Source of the DNA: Lepidurus packardi
Lineage: Eukaryota > Arthropoda > Branchiopoda > Notostraca > Triopsidae
Direction of reading: 5' to 3'
Length of the DNA stretch: 64,000 nucleotides
NCBI GenBank assembly: GCA_023053545.1
Contig: JAKZAN010000007.1
Span: 248,001-312,000, forward strand
Shown: positions 42,930-54,508 of the stretch, piece by piece
How the letters are laid out: every line of letters begins with the position of its first letter
Numbering within the stretch: the first letter of the stretch is position 1
Translations under genes and position numbers: made by a program
Notes under the pieces: model-generated
What the model was told of the DNA's origin: nothing
The model's database searches: none
The model's input: only the letters and a program-made list of their open reading frames with translations

Positions 42930-43200
42930 GTGGTTACTTTGTAGCTTTTTTACTCTCTTTTTTCCTATGTGCGTATTATGAAACAAGCACTGCAGAAAAG
43001 TGTAAAACGGAACTGCTAAAAGTGCAGCCTTTTCCCCTCTTTTTCCCCGTCGCCGCATTCTGAAGCAGGCACTGCAGAAGGTGAAAACTGGAGCTGCCAA
43101 AAGTGCAGCTTTTTCCTCTCTCTTTTTTCCCATGTGCGCTTTATGAAGCAGGCATTGCAGAAAGTGCAGCTTGTATGCAGCAAGTGAAGCACTTTAAGTA
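42930..43200 (+). repeat. Degenerate tandem repeat, about 3 units
   Basis: Units share tctcttttttcc(t/c)atgtgcg, tatgaa(a/g)ca(a/g)gca, ctgcagaa and ctgc(t/c)aaaagtgcagc. The third unit is shorter. It lies inside the CACTG composite, near its 43228 end. Confidence 0.7.
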
Positions 43201-43775
43201 GCGGTTTTCGGACCCCTTTTTAACAGTGTTCTTGCCTTTCCTCACAGAGGCAAAAGCATGTCTCGAAAGTCCGTAGTCATCCGCCTGGAGTTTCCAATGT
43301 TTGTTGTTTCCTAGTGTTTCCTAATGTTTCCTAGGTTCTCATTATTTTTACGTTTATGGTTTATTTGTAATTAAGCTTATTTTTTGTTGTTTGTTATTGT
43401 TTTTTGTTTTGTTGTTTGCAACACAAAATGACAAAAAAAGAAATACATGAATTTCACTTACTGCACATTAAGGTTTACGTTATTGAAGCCCGAGTACTTC
43501 TAGAAGTGGAGTTTCCGAAGTGCACTTTTAAAAGCCCAATGACTTCAAAAAGTGAAGATTTCAAACTGCAATTTTAGAAGCCAGACTGCTTCTAAAACTG
43601 CAGATTCGAAGGTTCACTTTTAGAAGCTCGACGACTTCTAAAAGTGCAGTTCGGAAACTGCTGTTATTGGGAGGGTGCTGCAGTCGGAAAAAAGTGAGAA
43701 GAAAACACTGCACTTTCGTTTACCCGTTTTTCGTGGACGTTTTTCTCCACAAATCGCAGAAGTTTTTTAACAGTG

Positions 43776-45690
43776 TGTGGGCTTGAAGGTGTGATGACAA
43801 ATGATTCCAGGTGGCCGGACCCCCTCTTTAAATTCTCTTTGCTAGCACCTGTCCTTGTCATCTTGTGGCATTGCACAAGAAAGGGAGTACGAAACCCCGC
43901 TTGATATAACCCATAGTTATGTATGCCAACAAGCTTCCCTGCCTTTTTATATACCTGGTCTTATCATGGGCAAATGACAGTAATCTGGACAGGCAGTTGG
44001 TAAATTGAGAAACCTGACCTTGTTTCACGAGTCCGTCGCACGTTTTTCCTGTTTTGCTTTGCCGAACCGGACGGTCATTCCCCAGCGTCCATACCCCTCA
44101 TGTATATCATTTTGTTCCCCAAATCCTGACTATGCAGTCAGCTAGAAACCGTCAGGAGAGACTTTAATTAAATCTGAAAAGCTGGAAAACATATCCGTAG
44201 TTTTCCCAACGTTTTTCTTATTCTGTTGCGACTGTGCAGCTTTTCCACTTTCTTTGTTGTCTACTGGAAGAGCAGTAAATAACCGAAACGTCCGTCCGCA
44301 ATCGTGGGGTCATGGCAACTTGTAATCTCGCTTAACGTTCACCATAAGGCGTATGCAAATGCAACGCTGCCATTGGCCCCGTAGATTATCTTTGATGCCT
44401 TTGCTTTCACTATAGGTTTATTTATGTGTAAACGTCTTGTACTACACAAACGTACACGCAAGGTTCATGTACAATGTATTACGGAAATTCATTATTGAAT
44501 TCTTTGCTGTTTAAAGAGTTGATCTGAGCTGTTCAAAGAGTTTAAAAAGTTGTTGTTTAAAGGGAGAGTTGATCTTTAGAAGAGGAGTTCGGAGGTATTC
44601 ATTCGGAGTTGAAAAGAGCTCGAATGACAGCGTAGTAATCGCGGAATGGGTTCGTCCTGTGACTAGCGTGGACAAAGTTCACAAAGTGTGGTGTCTTTTC
44701 AATCTCGGGGAAAGACGAGCCGAGACGAATTTTTTATCGACAAAGCATCGACTGCTTTTTTAGGTCTCTTCCTTTTAGGTAAAAATGATCTCTACTCCGG
44801 GTTACTCGGTGCTCTTTTCAAGAAAAACTAAGCACTTTCTGGCAGACTGATGGGGTATTGCTTCCGGAAACAAAATCACCCTGCCTCAAAGTGAGGAGTG
44901 AGGAGGAAGAATAAAAGCATCGGCAGTTTCTTTGGGTGGGGTGTGGGCAGAGAAGACCCCCTAAGGACCGAGCAGATACAAGGGTTTCCATGTTCCAGAA
45001 AACCTTTCATTGAAGTACTGCACTGTACTGTACGGTACGCGTTATATTCAAGGGAGTATTCAAGGGAGTATTCAAGGGAATATTCGTTATATTCACAGGA
45101 GCACAGGACATTGCGCCAAAGAGTTTTCGACTAAGTTATTGTTAGCATTCCGAGTTTTGAAGGAAAACCCCTCCAAATAGAGCCAAAGTTTAAGGAAAGA
45201 CGATACTATACTGTGCGGTGCGTCTGTACGACGTATGTATGCGTCTGGGTGGGCAGGTGATAAGAATTTTATGGGAGGAATTCCCCAAACGCGTGTCCTT
45301 TCACACCTTTTCTCAAATTGAGCCAAGGAAGTGACAGCAAACACGAAGTGAACTCGAGGAGCTTCTTCCTTTTGGAGCCTCTTTTGTCTATTGTCTATTC
45401 AAGGGAGAACACAGGAGCACAGGACTCAAGGGATTTTGACATTACGCCAAAGAGTTTTGAAGGGTTTCAAAGAATTTCTTCGGAAAAAGTCTACTTTCCG
45501 AAAACGAACAACACGGATCTGAAAGAAAGGATCCCCTTTCACTTCCATATTTTTTTCTCCTTAAAATATAGTAAAAGTGCTACTCGGACTCGGATATAAG
45601 GGATCCCTCTCGACACTTATTGCCTGCCTATGAAAGCGTAGAAAGTACTACATATAGCATGGTGTTTAGCCTATGGCTCAAAGTAGTCGA
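43776..45690. other. Non-coding interval with short repeats
   Basis: No convincing gene. Contains a short tandem repeat, attcaagggagt, three units near 45048-45085, and two related segments around 45095-45145 and 45405-45475 sharing acaggagcacaggac and cgccaaagagtttt. ORFs at 44569 and 44898 lack recognisable content. Confidence 0.45.
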
Positions 45691-45695
45691 GCACC

Positions 45696-46683
45696 ATGGC
45701 TTCTCAAGATTCTTTAAAAGAAAGAAAACGCTCATCCAATTGGGTTGATTCTGAGTTGTCAGCTTTGTTAAACATTTGGCAAGAGAGTTACGAGGATCTG
45801 CGCCGTGCAAAACGCAATAAGCCTATTTTTGAGTCCATGAGACGGTCTTTGGAAGGTGTTGGTGTCGTCCGTACGGTGGATGAGATATCAGTGAAGTTGA
45901 ACAATCTGACACAAACGTACAGGTAATCGTATTTTCTTCCATTGTGAACAAACCGTGAACTAATTTGAACTTTCTTTTGTCATTCGCCAGAAAGAAAAAA
46001 GTAAAATGTACCTCTACAGGTTCTTCTCCAAGCTCATGGAAGTGGTACGATGCCGTTAACAGCATTATTGGCTGAAGTCCATGTAACGACGTTTCAAGGG
46101 TAGAGGACTCGATTGTTCATGGTCCGGAAGAGTCGACCACACAGTCCTCACAGTCTACCCTGCCTAGTTTGCAAGTATCCGTTTCCGATTCGGATATAGA
46201 AATTGATGTTGAAGAGAGCGTCGAAGTCCGCAGAGATGAGGAACACGAACGACTATTGGAGTCTGCCATTGGTGGGTGTCGACGCCGTGACAGAGGTAAA
46301 GCTGTGGAGCCTGGACCTTCTAGAACCCCAATCCAAAGAAGAAAGCAACGTGCTTCGACCCAGACCTCTGTTGCCAGATGCATTTCTTCCGTTGAGAAGC
46401 TAATTGAAAACAGCGATAAAACAGCTTCTGATAAAGTTGACCAGGCAATTCTAAGCTTAGTTCAGAATATTGAAAAAAAATGGAAGAAGATTTGGCTTTG
46501 AAACGTAAAATTGTAGCGTCTATAGACAATACTCGCCCTGACCACGTTTATTCCTCTCTCCCTTTTCCTTCAAGTTATTCTGTTATTGGTTCTCAATTGC
46601 AAAGTATGCCATATCCCTTTCCTTACATTTTACGGCAAAGCGATTCAAATGTAGTACCACCACCACCATCCCCAGGTTCTTAA
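45696..46683 (+). pseudogene. Harbinger 2 SANT/Myb-like protein, two exons, broken
   Basis: Exon 1 (45696-45922) encodes the full SANT-like N-terminus, SNWVDSELSALLNIWQESY...FESMRRSL...KLNNLTQTYR. Intron gtaatc...ttcgccag runs to about 45990. Exon 2 continues KKKVKCTSTGSSPSSWKWYDAVNSIIG, then an in-frame TGA near 46072. The same frame carries on through an acidic stretch (SDSDIEIDVEE), a basic RRRDRGK and a helical region. In an A run near 46473 the frame shifts to MEEDLALKRKIVAS..., ending in a proline run at 46683. It supplies the half-domain missing from Harbinger 1's protein. Confidence 0.82.
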
Positions 46684-46697
46684 GGGTTTCTTGGGTT

Positions 46698-47994
46698 TTA
46701 TAGATGAATTGGGTTGTCATTAAAAAATTCCACCATTGCGGAACGAACTTGCTCTGCTCTTATTGTTGCTTCGTTACGAAAGGTATTGGGCCTTGTTTGC
46801 TCGCTAAACTCAGCATCGCAATCTTCTGCGGGCACGCCAAATTTTTCGCACATATTGTGAAGGGTACAACAAGCTTTGGTAATGAGGTTAATTTTACTAA
46901 TAGGAAACTCCATTCGTTTATAAGTAATTCGCCAGCGCATCTTTAGTCTTCCAAAAGCATTTTCAATTACCCGTCGAGCGCGAGACAACCGAAAATTAAA
47001 ATGTTTTTGCTCCTCGGATAACCTGGTTGTATCAGGATATGGCTTCATTAGCGTTGGCAACAGTTGGAAAGCTCCGTCTCCTAAAATGTGAGTTGGTACT
47101 CGTATTGTACATCGCTAACATACATGGAAGAATTCAAACGCTCAAGGGTCAACACCTTCTCGTAGAAACGTGAATTTTTGAAAATGTAGCTGTCGTTGTT
47201 CCGCCCTGGAGACCCAACGTTTATATAGGAAAACCTATATTTCGCGTCGCACATTGCGAATAGAATTACGCTATAGAAGCCTTTATAATTGTAATAATCA
47301 ACAGCTTCTTCCTTAGGAGGACAAATCGGGATATGGCAGCCATCGATTGCACCAATTGCAAGTGGGTAATTCCACATCGCTGAGAAATCATTGGCTAAAA
47401 TGTCATATTCCCTTTCGCTCTCGGGTAATTTGATTAAATTTGGGCATGAACACGTCGACGACAGCGTGACAAAATTCGTAAAGTATGTAGGGTACAGTAC
47501 TTCTTCCAATTCCGAAAAGATGTCCGACAACGCGTAGTTCTGCTGCTGATGCAAGCGAAAAAACAGCAACAGCTACTCTCTTTATAACCGGAATAGGTCT
47601 TCTCATAATCGTTGTGTTTTTTTCAGTACAGGGCGTAGCCGGTCGCAAAGGTACGTAAATAAGGCTCTTGAGGTACGGAAATTTTGTCGGAATGTAACTT
47701 CTGACATTGTTGGCACAATCTTGAGCCACCACTCTCCAGAAGAAACGAGCGATTGTGGCCTAGGTACTAGGAAAGATGGTTATAACAAACTATTTTTCTG
47801 AATGTACTACTTATCTCTTTACCTTTACAAATCAGGTGACTGCTTATTAATGAAAGTATAGCTTTTAATTGCTTGTCTCTCATATTTCTCGCTAATCTTT
47901 TACGCAAGATAAGCAGCTGGACTAGCATTAAAGTTTCTCCAAGAAAACTTGGAAAAACAACTTCACTTAAAGGTGTAAGCGGAAACACGTCCAT
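46698..47994 (-). pseudogene. Harbinger 2 HARBI1-like nuclease, at least two frameshifts
   Basis: Pieces in transcription order: 47994-47767 (MDVFPLTPLSEVVFPS..., like DPLTPALPLPS of Harbinger 1), 47732-~47420 (HTH-like VGHLFGIGRSTVPYIL), ~47430-~47105 with first D in AIDGCHIPI and second D in SPGRNNDSYIF, then after a frame change near 47105 VPTHILGDGAFQLLPTLMKPYP and the catalytic E in RRVIENAFGRLKMRW, ending at 46698. Frame breaks fall near 47430 and 47105. The family is clear and the copy is dead. Confidence 0.85.
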
Positions 47995-49024
47995 CGTTTA
48001 CGGTTCAAAATACTTTAGGAAAGCGACATGAAAAATACTTTTTGACAGAAAAGTGTTTATGTGAAGGTAAAATATGTGAAGGTGTAGCCTTAAGCATAGG
48101 ATTACGCTCAATGAAAGTGACCTTTCACTTTGTCGTCTGGACACTCAACAACTATTCCCCGTTCTGGGACGACTTGATCAACATTAAAAGTTAATGATAA
48201 TTAGCGTCCCGTCTAGCCTAGGTATAACTCCCTTTTCTTTCCTTTATTTTTTAAGAATAATTCTGGTCGATCCTTTGCATCTCTATTTTGATTTTCGCAT
48301 ACTGTGGTATACCAATCCTGTTTTACCAAAGAACACGCGTAAGTTAACGAAAGCCAAATTAAATAAAAAGAATTCTATGTTCAGGGGTTCATTTATCCAG
48401 TCAACGCTATAAGTTAGAGATTGCTCATAATAAAGCAATTTAATAATTTCATTTAAGCACAGGGATGCTGCTACTATCTTCCTCCCGTTTTATTATTATT
48501 TGTATCCCCGGACAATAATTGATTATGGATTATTGATTAAACGACACACGTCAGTTAAAAATAAGCTCAATATCGAGTAAAAAAAAATACTAATTTTAAT
48601 TCAGGAAATGCAATACTAGTCTCCTTCCCATTTCGGAATTCTGGATGCTTGTACCGATTGATCAAGTGACCAAGAATTTGATTTTATCAACGTGAGTTTT
48701 TTAATTTATATTTTTTAATGGTAAGAGCACAACTCATAATTCCCGCCTGGGAACACCGGGTACTGTTGGCTTTTTCGCTCTTTTCCTTTCAAAGCCATTG
48801 GTCTTTTCTTTTGACCCCATAAGGCGCCCGTCCACACTGGAAGTTTGGCGCAAGTTCCTTCCCGGTTGAAAGTCCAATCGATGTTCACTGGGAAGGTCCA
48901 AATAATATGGTCTGGGAATAAACGATTTGCTTTGTTTTGTACTTAGCTTTGTTTGATGTGTACGTCTATAATAGTTGATATCTGTTTCTGTACTAGTTTT
49001 GCATTGGATTACGATACCTATAGT
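47995..49024. other. Non-coding interval
   Basis: No coding sequence identified. A GC-richer patch near 48825-48910 (cccgtccacactggaagttt, cactgggaaggtccaaa) may be the end of an unidentified DNA element. Confidence 0.4.
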
Positions 49025-49940
49025 TAGGGCTAGTCTAAAAACACGATTTCACGGAAGCCGTGAATTCCGTGATTTTCCCAAAATTTTAGTTTTTCCGTGA
49101 AAATCGGAAAATACCGTGTTTTACTACGAAAATCGGGAAATACCGTGTTTTACCGTGTTTTTTGTCCAAAACGCCCTCTTTTGAACAAACCCTTTACCAA
49201 AAGTAAGTCTGCTTGTTTCCACTAGATGCGAGTCATTGTTTCCGCTCCCAATTTTCTTCCACAGGCCTAAAACTTTTGCAAAGAGCACACTTACGCATGC
49301 GCATAAGTTGTTTTGAGCACATGTTCCCATTCCTCTATGCCCTTTTCTCGGCCACTTTTCTCTTTCTTCCTATATTTCACAACGCCGCTTCTACCATGGC
49401 TTCGAAGAAGCAATCTGTGAACAAATCCTGCGAGGATCGAGCTAAGCAGTCTCCGAAAGGAATTTTACATGCTGATGGTGGAAAGCTCTTTTGCACGATT
49501 TGCAATGTTACTTTGGATCACACTAGAAAAGGTTCAATTGATCGTCACCTTGAAACTCAAGCGCATCGTTCGAAAAGAGAGCCAAAGGATGAGAATTCTG
49601 AATTAGTTAGTAAAAGACAATGCACAATCGTCGGAACGTTTAATCGCCATACCGAATCTCGGGACGCCCGAAACTTGTCTCACTTCAAACTTGTTGAGGC
49701 TTTTACAGATACCCCTGGCGAAATTGGATCACCCTAAACTACGTGAATATTTACAAGTATTTACAAGCCCATCATTGCCTAGGACCAAGCAAATATTCCT
49801 TTTTTTAAATCTGGTTCATTCCAATGAAAATACTTTACTTCCAGTTGTGAACGCTAAGGACGAAACTGGGGAATTTGATAAATGCAGCTCACAAGATTCT
49901 TCGCTTTCTTCGAATGGACGGAATTTAACCACATAAAAGC
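49025..49940 (+). mobile_element. hAT-type element carrying a CGGBP1-like gene, right end unseen
   Basis: The left terminus looks hAT-like: tagggctagtctaaaaacac near 49026, followed by repeated ccgtgttttac/ccgtgaaaatcgg subterminal words to 49165. Coding sequence of a CGGBP1-like BED-type finger follows. The mirrored right end (gtgtttttagactagcccta) was not found within the next 2 kb. Confidence 0.6.
49396..49800 (+). pseudogene. CGGBP1-like zinc-finger protein fragment
   Basis: From ATG 49396: a lysine-rich start, then the BED-like finger LFCTICNVTLDHTRKGSIDRHLETQAH, which has the C2-x-H-H spacing of CGG-repeat-binding protein 1 and of hAT N-termini. KRQCTIVGTF and ARNLSHFKLVEAFTDTP follow. 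Near 49715 the sense passes to another frame (IPLAKLDHPKLREYLQVF), after which it fades. CGGBP1 itself is thought to derive from a hAT transposon. Here the finger remains but no catalytic domain follows. Confidence 0.68.
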
Positions 49941-51904
49941 ACAATGTCATGGAGATATTGTTAAGTAATAACGCAGGAGATAGCCTACTGAATAAAAACA
50001 ACAACATTAGTATAGAGAATTAAAAAATTAAGAAATCAAAACTTACTCCGCCTCTTCAACACCACCCCCGAATATACCGTCCCTTTCCTGCTGGTCCTAA
50101 ACAGGCCCCACAATGGACCCGAACCATGCCCACCAAAACCCAGAGCAGCTCCGTTGCTACCGTTTAAGACTTAACACACTGAAAAGGAGCGGGCCTGCTC
50201 GCGGTATTTCCCAATACGGAATAGTAACCAAACGGAGCTCTATCTCAAGTCTATTAGACAATGACAAGGCAGATATTAATAGAAAAGATCGAGTTCATTC
50301 AAATCAAAAAATCTAATTGGCGTAATGAACACCAAAGACGAATCTGGTAACTGCGGCTCACAAGCATCCTCGGCTTCTTTGAAAGTGGGCGGAGTTTTGC
50401 GTCATGAAGGCTTCAAATGAAGCTAATCTTGGGTAGTAACGCAGTGAATCCAGTTGAAAGCCTTTCACTTCGTTTTCGCTGAGAATTCTGGAACAAAAGA
50501 GACAAGCCTCAGTATTATGTCAAAAGTATTATGAGAAAAACACCCACAAAAGAAAATGTCTGAAAGAAAGGGCTCAAGTTCCAGACGAGTGAATAAGTCG
50601 ACCAAGTCGACTTATTCACTTATCCTTTTCGCTTTGATACGTTGGACGAGTTCCACAACCCACCAAATTGTTCTTCCCACCTTTTACCCTCTTTCCGCGG
50701 TCTACATGGCGAACATCCTGCAAAACAAACATAGAAGGGGGGAAACGAGTTAGTCGGAACTCATACTCACGAGTCAAAGGCTAAATCCTAAAACTGACGT
50801 TTTCTTTCGAACCCAAATGGCTTTCTGAACCTTTCCAAAAGCTTTCCTGTTGGCATAAACTGAAACAATGAATTCAGCTTTAATATTAAGTATTTTTCAT
50901 TTTAGCGCCCCTTAAAAGGAATGCGTACAGAAACTCAAATGAGAAGCAAATTTCCTCAAAATAAAAGTTTATAGGATAAACAAAATCTTCACCTAACTAG
51001 AGGAAACGGAAGGCAGAACGCTGCATCAAGGCCGTTGTGTAGGATTCACGCCAGTAAGGAATCTTAATCCGCAAACTTGCGAAAAAATCCGTGAACTCGT
51101 CCATGTTAATGGTTGGTTTATGTTAAAGAAAGGTATAATAGTGGGCTACAAAAGCTTAACCCACTTGTGCCAACCAAACAGGAGTCGATTGAAACGAAAT
51201 GAAAGTATCTGGGCTATGCTGGCTAATTTTTATAGGCCTGTTGCTGCAAAGTTAAACCTACGAAAAATTTGTTTTAACAATTCCATCGAATTTGAATAGT
51301 GCGCGTTTCTGGAACGGCCGCAACCGGCGCTTTGCCCAACTTGCAGCCTCAGTCGCGCTGGTTTTTCTTTTCTGTATCAAAAGTTTTGGGGCTTACCGAA
51401 TGCCATATTACAGTAACAGTGCATTTTAGTATTACTTAGCTCACATTCGTATAACTTTATATTATGTATTTTGTTCTGCTTTACGGAAGTATTTCCCGCA
51501 GTTATATGCCACACGGTATAACTCGCAGGTCGCGTTTCACACTTTCTCCATACCCGAGCCCAAACAACATAAAAACAATGCTTCAAATTGACCCACCTTT
51601 AGTGCTATATTAGAAAAAAGGGCGTCATGTAGCCTATGCGCATGTAGAACGTCTCAGAAAATCATTCCACCGTTCCATCCTGTAAACATACGATTGCGCT
51701 ACATTGTCGAAAGATGGAATAGTTTGTTATGATTTCATTACAGACCTATAGGACGGCATCTTTTCAGGTGACGTAAAACGACAATTCGTCAAATTACACG
51801 CCTGCAAATTATCCGAAAGCGCTTCGTCTACCAGACGATCAAAACACAGTCTAACTCTTGTATATTCAAATAATTAAAGACGTCTTGTCTTCATATTCAA
51901 CATC
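49941..51904. other. Non-coding interval with a perfect hairpin
   Basis: I see no gene here. The one structured feature is the 15-bp-arm palindrome at 50587-50619. The end of this stretch, about 51750-51904, should contain the INO80C promoter, but no TATA box stands out. Confidence 0.45.
50587..50619. repeat. Perfect inverted repeat, 15-bp arms, 3-nt loop
   Basis: agtgaataagtcgac, loop caa, then gtcgacttattcact. The arms are exact. It is isolated in non-coding DNA. Confidence 0.9.
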
Positions 51905-52644
51905 ATGGCAAAGAAGAAAACTTCTAAGCAGGTAAATTTTATTTTCACTTATATTTGAGAATGAAATCATTGCATCTTCCTATATAACAGCAGCAAGAAA
52001 AAGGTACTTTCGTCCCACCAAGTGCTGTTAACTCGAATGTCTCTAGTCCGACATCAGCTGACATTGTCGATGAGCCAACTGTCAAAGAAGAAAAGAAGCT
52101 TTCTACAGTTTTTAAAAATACAAAATTTCAGGTAATCATTTTCCCATTTTGTGGCTACCACTTAAACAGTCACCATTTGTTTTCTTTAAGCATTCCGGCA
52201 AAGGGTCTGGTAAGAAGCGAGTTTGGAGAGGAATGAAACAAATTCTTTTTCAAGAGAAGTCACTCCCTTGGAGCCAGGACGTCGTTTTATGTGAATTATT
52301 ATATTATTATCTTATTTACATTATTATATTATTTTATTAATATTACATTATTTCTTTCACCCTTTTTAACTTTCATGTAAATTTAACAGACAGTCATATT
52401 GATGCACCTCCGTCATTCAAGCTAGCTAAAAAATATTCTGACTTGTCTGGACTACCGGTGAGTCTAATAGAATTAAGGTTGAATCGTTTATTTGCATTTG
52501 CTGCTTTTCAAGGCTCCTTATATGGATCCATACACAAAGTTGCGATTTGCCAATGCTGACGAATTTCAGACCATTCGCACTCTACCTAGCGATATAATTG
52601 CTGGCTATCTCGCATTAAGAAAAGCGTATAACCCTGTTGGATAA
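51905..52644 (+). CDS. INO80C: INO80 complex subunit C (YL1 C-terminal domain protein), five exons
   Basis: Exons 51905-51931, 51991-52131, 52191-52290, 52390-52457 and 52513-52644 join to 155 residues; introns are 55-99 nt, GT-AG, with all junctions in frame. The N-terminus is lysine-rich (MAKKKTSKQ) and followed by a low-complexity linker. The conserved half reads TKFQHSGKGSGKKRVWRGMKQIL, then SLPWSQDV, then IDAPPSFKLAKKYSDLSGL, and the YL1-C box YMDPYTKLRFANADEFQTIRTLPSDIIAGYLALRKA. This is the animal INO80C/Ies6 subunit, which works with Arp5 in the nuclear INO80 chromatin remodeller. Length is close to the usual short animal forms. It is the first clear host gene in the window. Confidence 0.95.
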
Positions 52645-52935
52645 ATGGCGTTCATACGAAAATTAATACATGGTTTTATTGTTTTAAGAAAGATTTCTCG
52701 TTATTTCAGTATTGTTCATCGTGAATGCAATTAGCATAGTGAACTTTGATGATATCATTGAGGTAATAAAGCTACACGTTCGTTAGTATGCAGTATGTTT
52801 CCAGGCCATGGACGGTACATGAATTTTGGCTTCGCATATCTAATTAAACTAAATAAAAGACTAGCAATCAAAGGAAATCAACAAAACACTTTTGCTCCAA
52901 TAAAAAGGAAGAGGAAACACAATAATAAACAGGTA

Positions 52936-54116
52936 TTACACACTCGACCATAATGCCAACGCGAACACAAGAAAGCCGTTCATTATGGCTAGAACGTAAC
53001 CAGAATGAAACGAATGACTGGATAACTTCTTAAATTTTTTGGGAGAAATGGGTGTTGGTGGGAAGCGACCCGGTATTTGACTATCGCTGTAAAGAACTAG
53101 CCAAGTAAAAACCGTCATGGTAATCCCTGCAAGAAAGGGAACGCTAATCCTGCTGGTCAAATTTCCTATCGCTTTGATTAACGTTAGAAGCTCGTAAAGA
53201 AATTCCCAGCACACAAACTGGAAAAAGTATTGCAAATACGAGCCACAGCTACGCAAAAAGTCCGCTGATAGACTTGGCAGATGCTGGCAAGCGTTACTGA
53301 CAGCAAAGGTACTCCACACGATCCCTTCTTTGACCCGGACCAGCAAAAACGCGACGCTCTTAATCAAGATCTGAACAAAGCCAGACAGGAAACCGATTAT
53401 AGTTCCTAGCATGCAAGCAAAAGCTGAAAACGTGCGATAGAAGGTATCTGTTATAAAACCATACACAAGCTTCAGCCCATCGGTCACATACGGGCAAACA
53501 TTGCCGAAAAGATTGGCAAGATATGACACTATTTGCCAAGGAAGACCAAGTAAAATTCTTGCAAAACAAATAACGTAATCCCAGATTTGCAAAAGCGAAG
53601 ACTTGGTCAGGGCGAAAAGATACGTGATGCCGTCTACAATCCAAGCCCAGACGCGGTATAAAAAGCTCAGTGCAATTTGGCCGCCTCGGATGCTTGCATA
53701 AACGGAGGAGCCGACGAACTCAATCATGGATGTGATGGTGTAGGTGTCTTGAGACTTGTTCTTTAAATGCATGTGGATATGTGTGGGTTTGTCTGACGGC
53801 TCACTAGTGAAATCCAGCTTTTGATAATTCTCTGGGGTTTCCACCTGAGTGCTAACTTTCTTGCTTCCAAGTGCATGATTCTTAATGGAATCCCACTCTC
53901 CATATAGCCATGTGCCATGATCTTCAGTGGAAGGATCTAGTATTAATAAAACATTACAAAAAATAACAAATCCAAGTCTTATAACGTGCACAAGCTTATT
54001 ATACCTGTTACTCTAATGACCGTTCCATAAGCCGTTCTGGCAAGGGCAAGATGAGACCCACAGACGAAGAACGCCAGAACGCCAAGAATAATTGTACGCT
54101 GAATAAAGTTCTTCAT
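52936..54116 (-). CDS. Multi-pass membrane protein of unknown family, two coding exons
   Basis: Exon 1 (54116-~54006) encodes a signal peptide or first membrane anchor, MKNFIQRTIILGVLAFF, ending RVTG. A 66-nt intron (gtataa...actag) leads to exon 2 (~53939-52936), starting DPSTEDHGTWLYGEWDS, which reads uninterrupted to the stop. An upstream acceptor (gattgcag) near 54168 implies a spliced 5' UTR. After a polar, histidine-rich stretch (THIHMHLKNKS) come about six hydrophobic segments, including LQIWDYVICFARILLG, LPWQIVSYLANLFG, AFACMLGTIIGFLSGF, ISVPFLAGITMTVFTWLVLY and AIMNGFLVFALAL. I do not recognise the family. It is transcribed convergently with INO80C. Confidence 0.8.
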
Positions 54117-54508
54117 GATTTCGTGTTGCAATCTTGACCGGTCTATTTCCCTGGCTGCACGAACCAAACCTGCAATCATAAGATACAGCCAAACTTAAAA
54201 ACGTATGTAAAGACAGCAAATGCTTATCATAGTTTACCAACAGTAAGCATAGGGTTACGTTGTGCTAGCAGGAAAGCGTGTCCAACGCAGAATATTTACA
54301 TTGTATTACTAAACGTGTAAACCAAGCGACCATAGTAACGTTTTCCAAACGTTGACGTGACTTGGGACATGAATACAAGAAGGGGGAAAAGCAAATGCCC
54401 TGGCTATCATTAACAGGCAATTCTCAAAACTTTTTCGTTCTCTTTTTTTTTTTTTTAAGGAAAAAGAATCGTCATTTTGTCACATTCAGTTAGATGAAGC
54501 TCAACAAG

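Larger units (their letters stand above)
41049..43775. mobile_element. Palindromic composite of CACTG-ended elements with SAMD3-like fragments
   Basis: Four CACTG termini occur: CACTGTTAAAAAGGGGTC at 41049 with its mirror gaccccttttttaacagtg-like end at 43228, and CACTGTTAAAAAACTTCTGC at 41513 with its mirror ending at 43775. Two interleaved inverted pairs are present: arms A (41066-41506 and 42021-42462) and arms B (41513-~41960 and ~43320-43775). The order A-B-A'-X-B' is interleaved, not nested, so simple insertion of one element into another does not explain it. Arms B carry many cttctaaaagtg/cacttttagaag motifs. Confidence 0.75.
45696..47994. mobile_element. PIF/Harbinger DNA transposon 2, decayed
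   Basis: Same convergent two-gene layout as Harbinger 1: SANT/Myb gene on +, HARBI1-like nuclease on -, with 3' ends 14 bp apart. Both genes are broken. Terminal repeats could not be delimited by eye, so the limits given are those of the coding regions. Confidence 0.8.
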
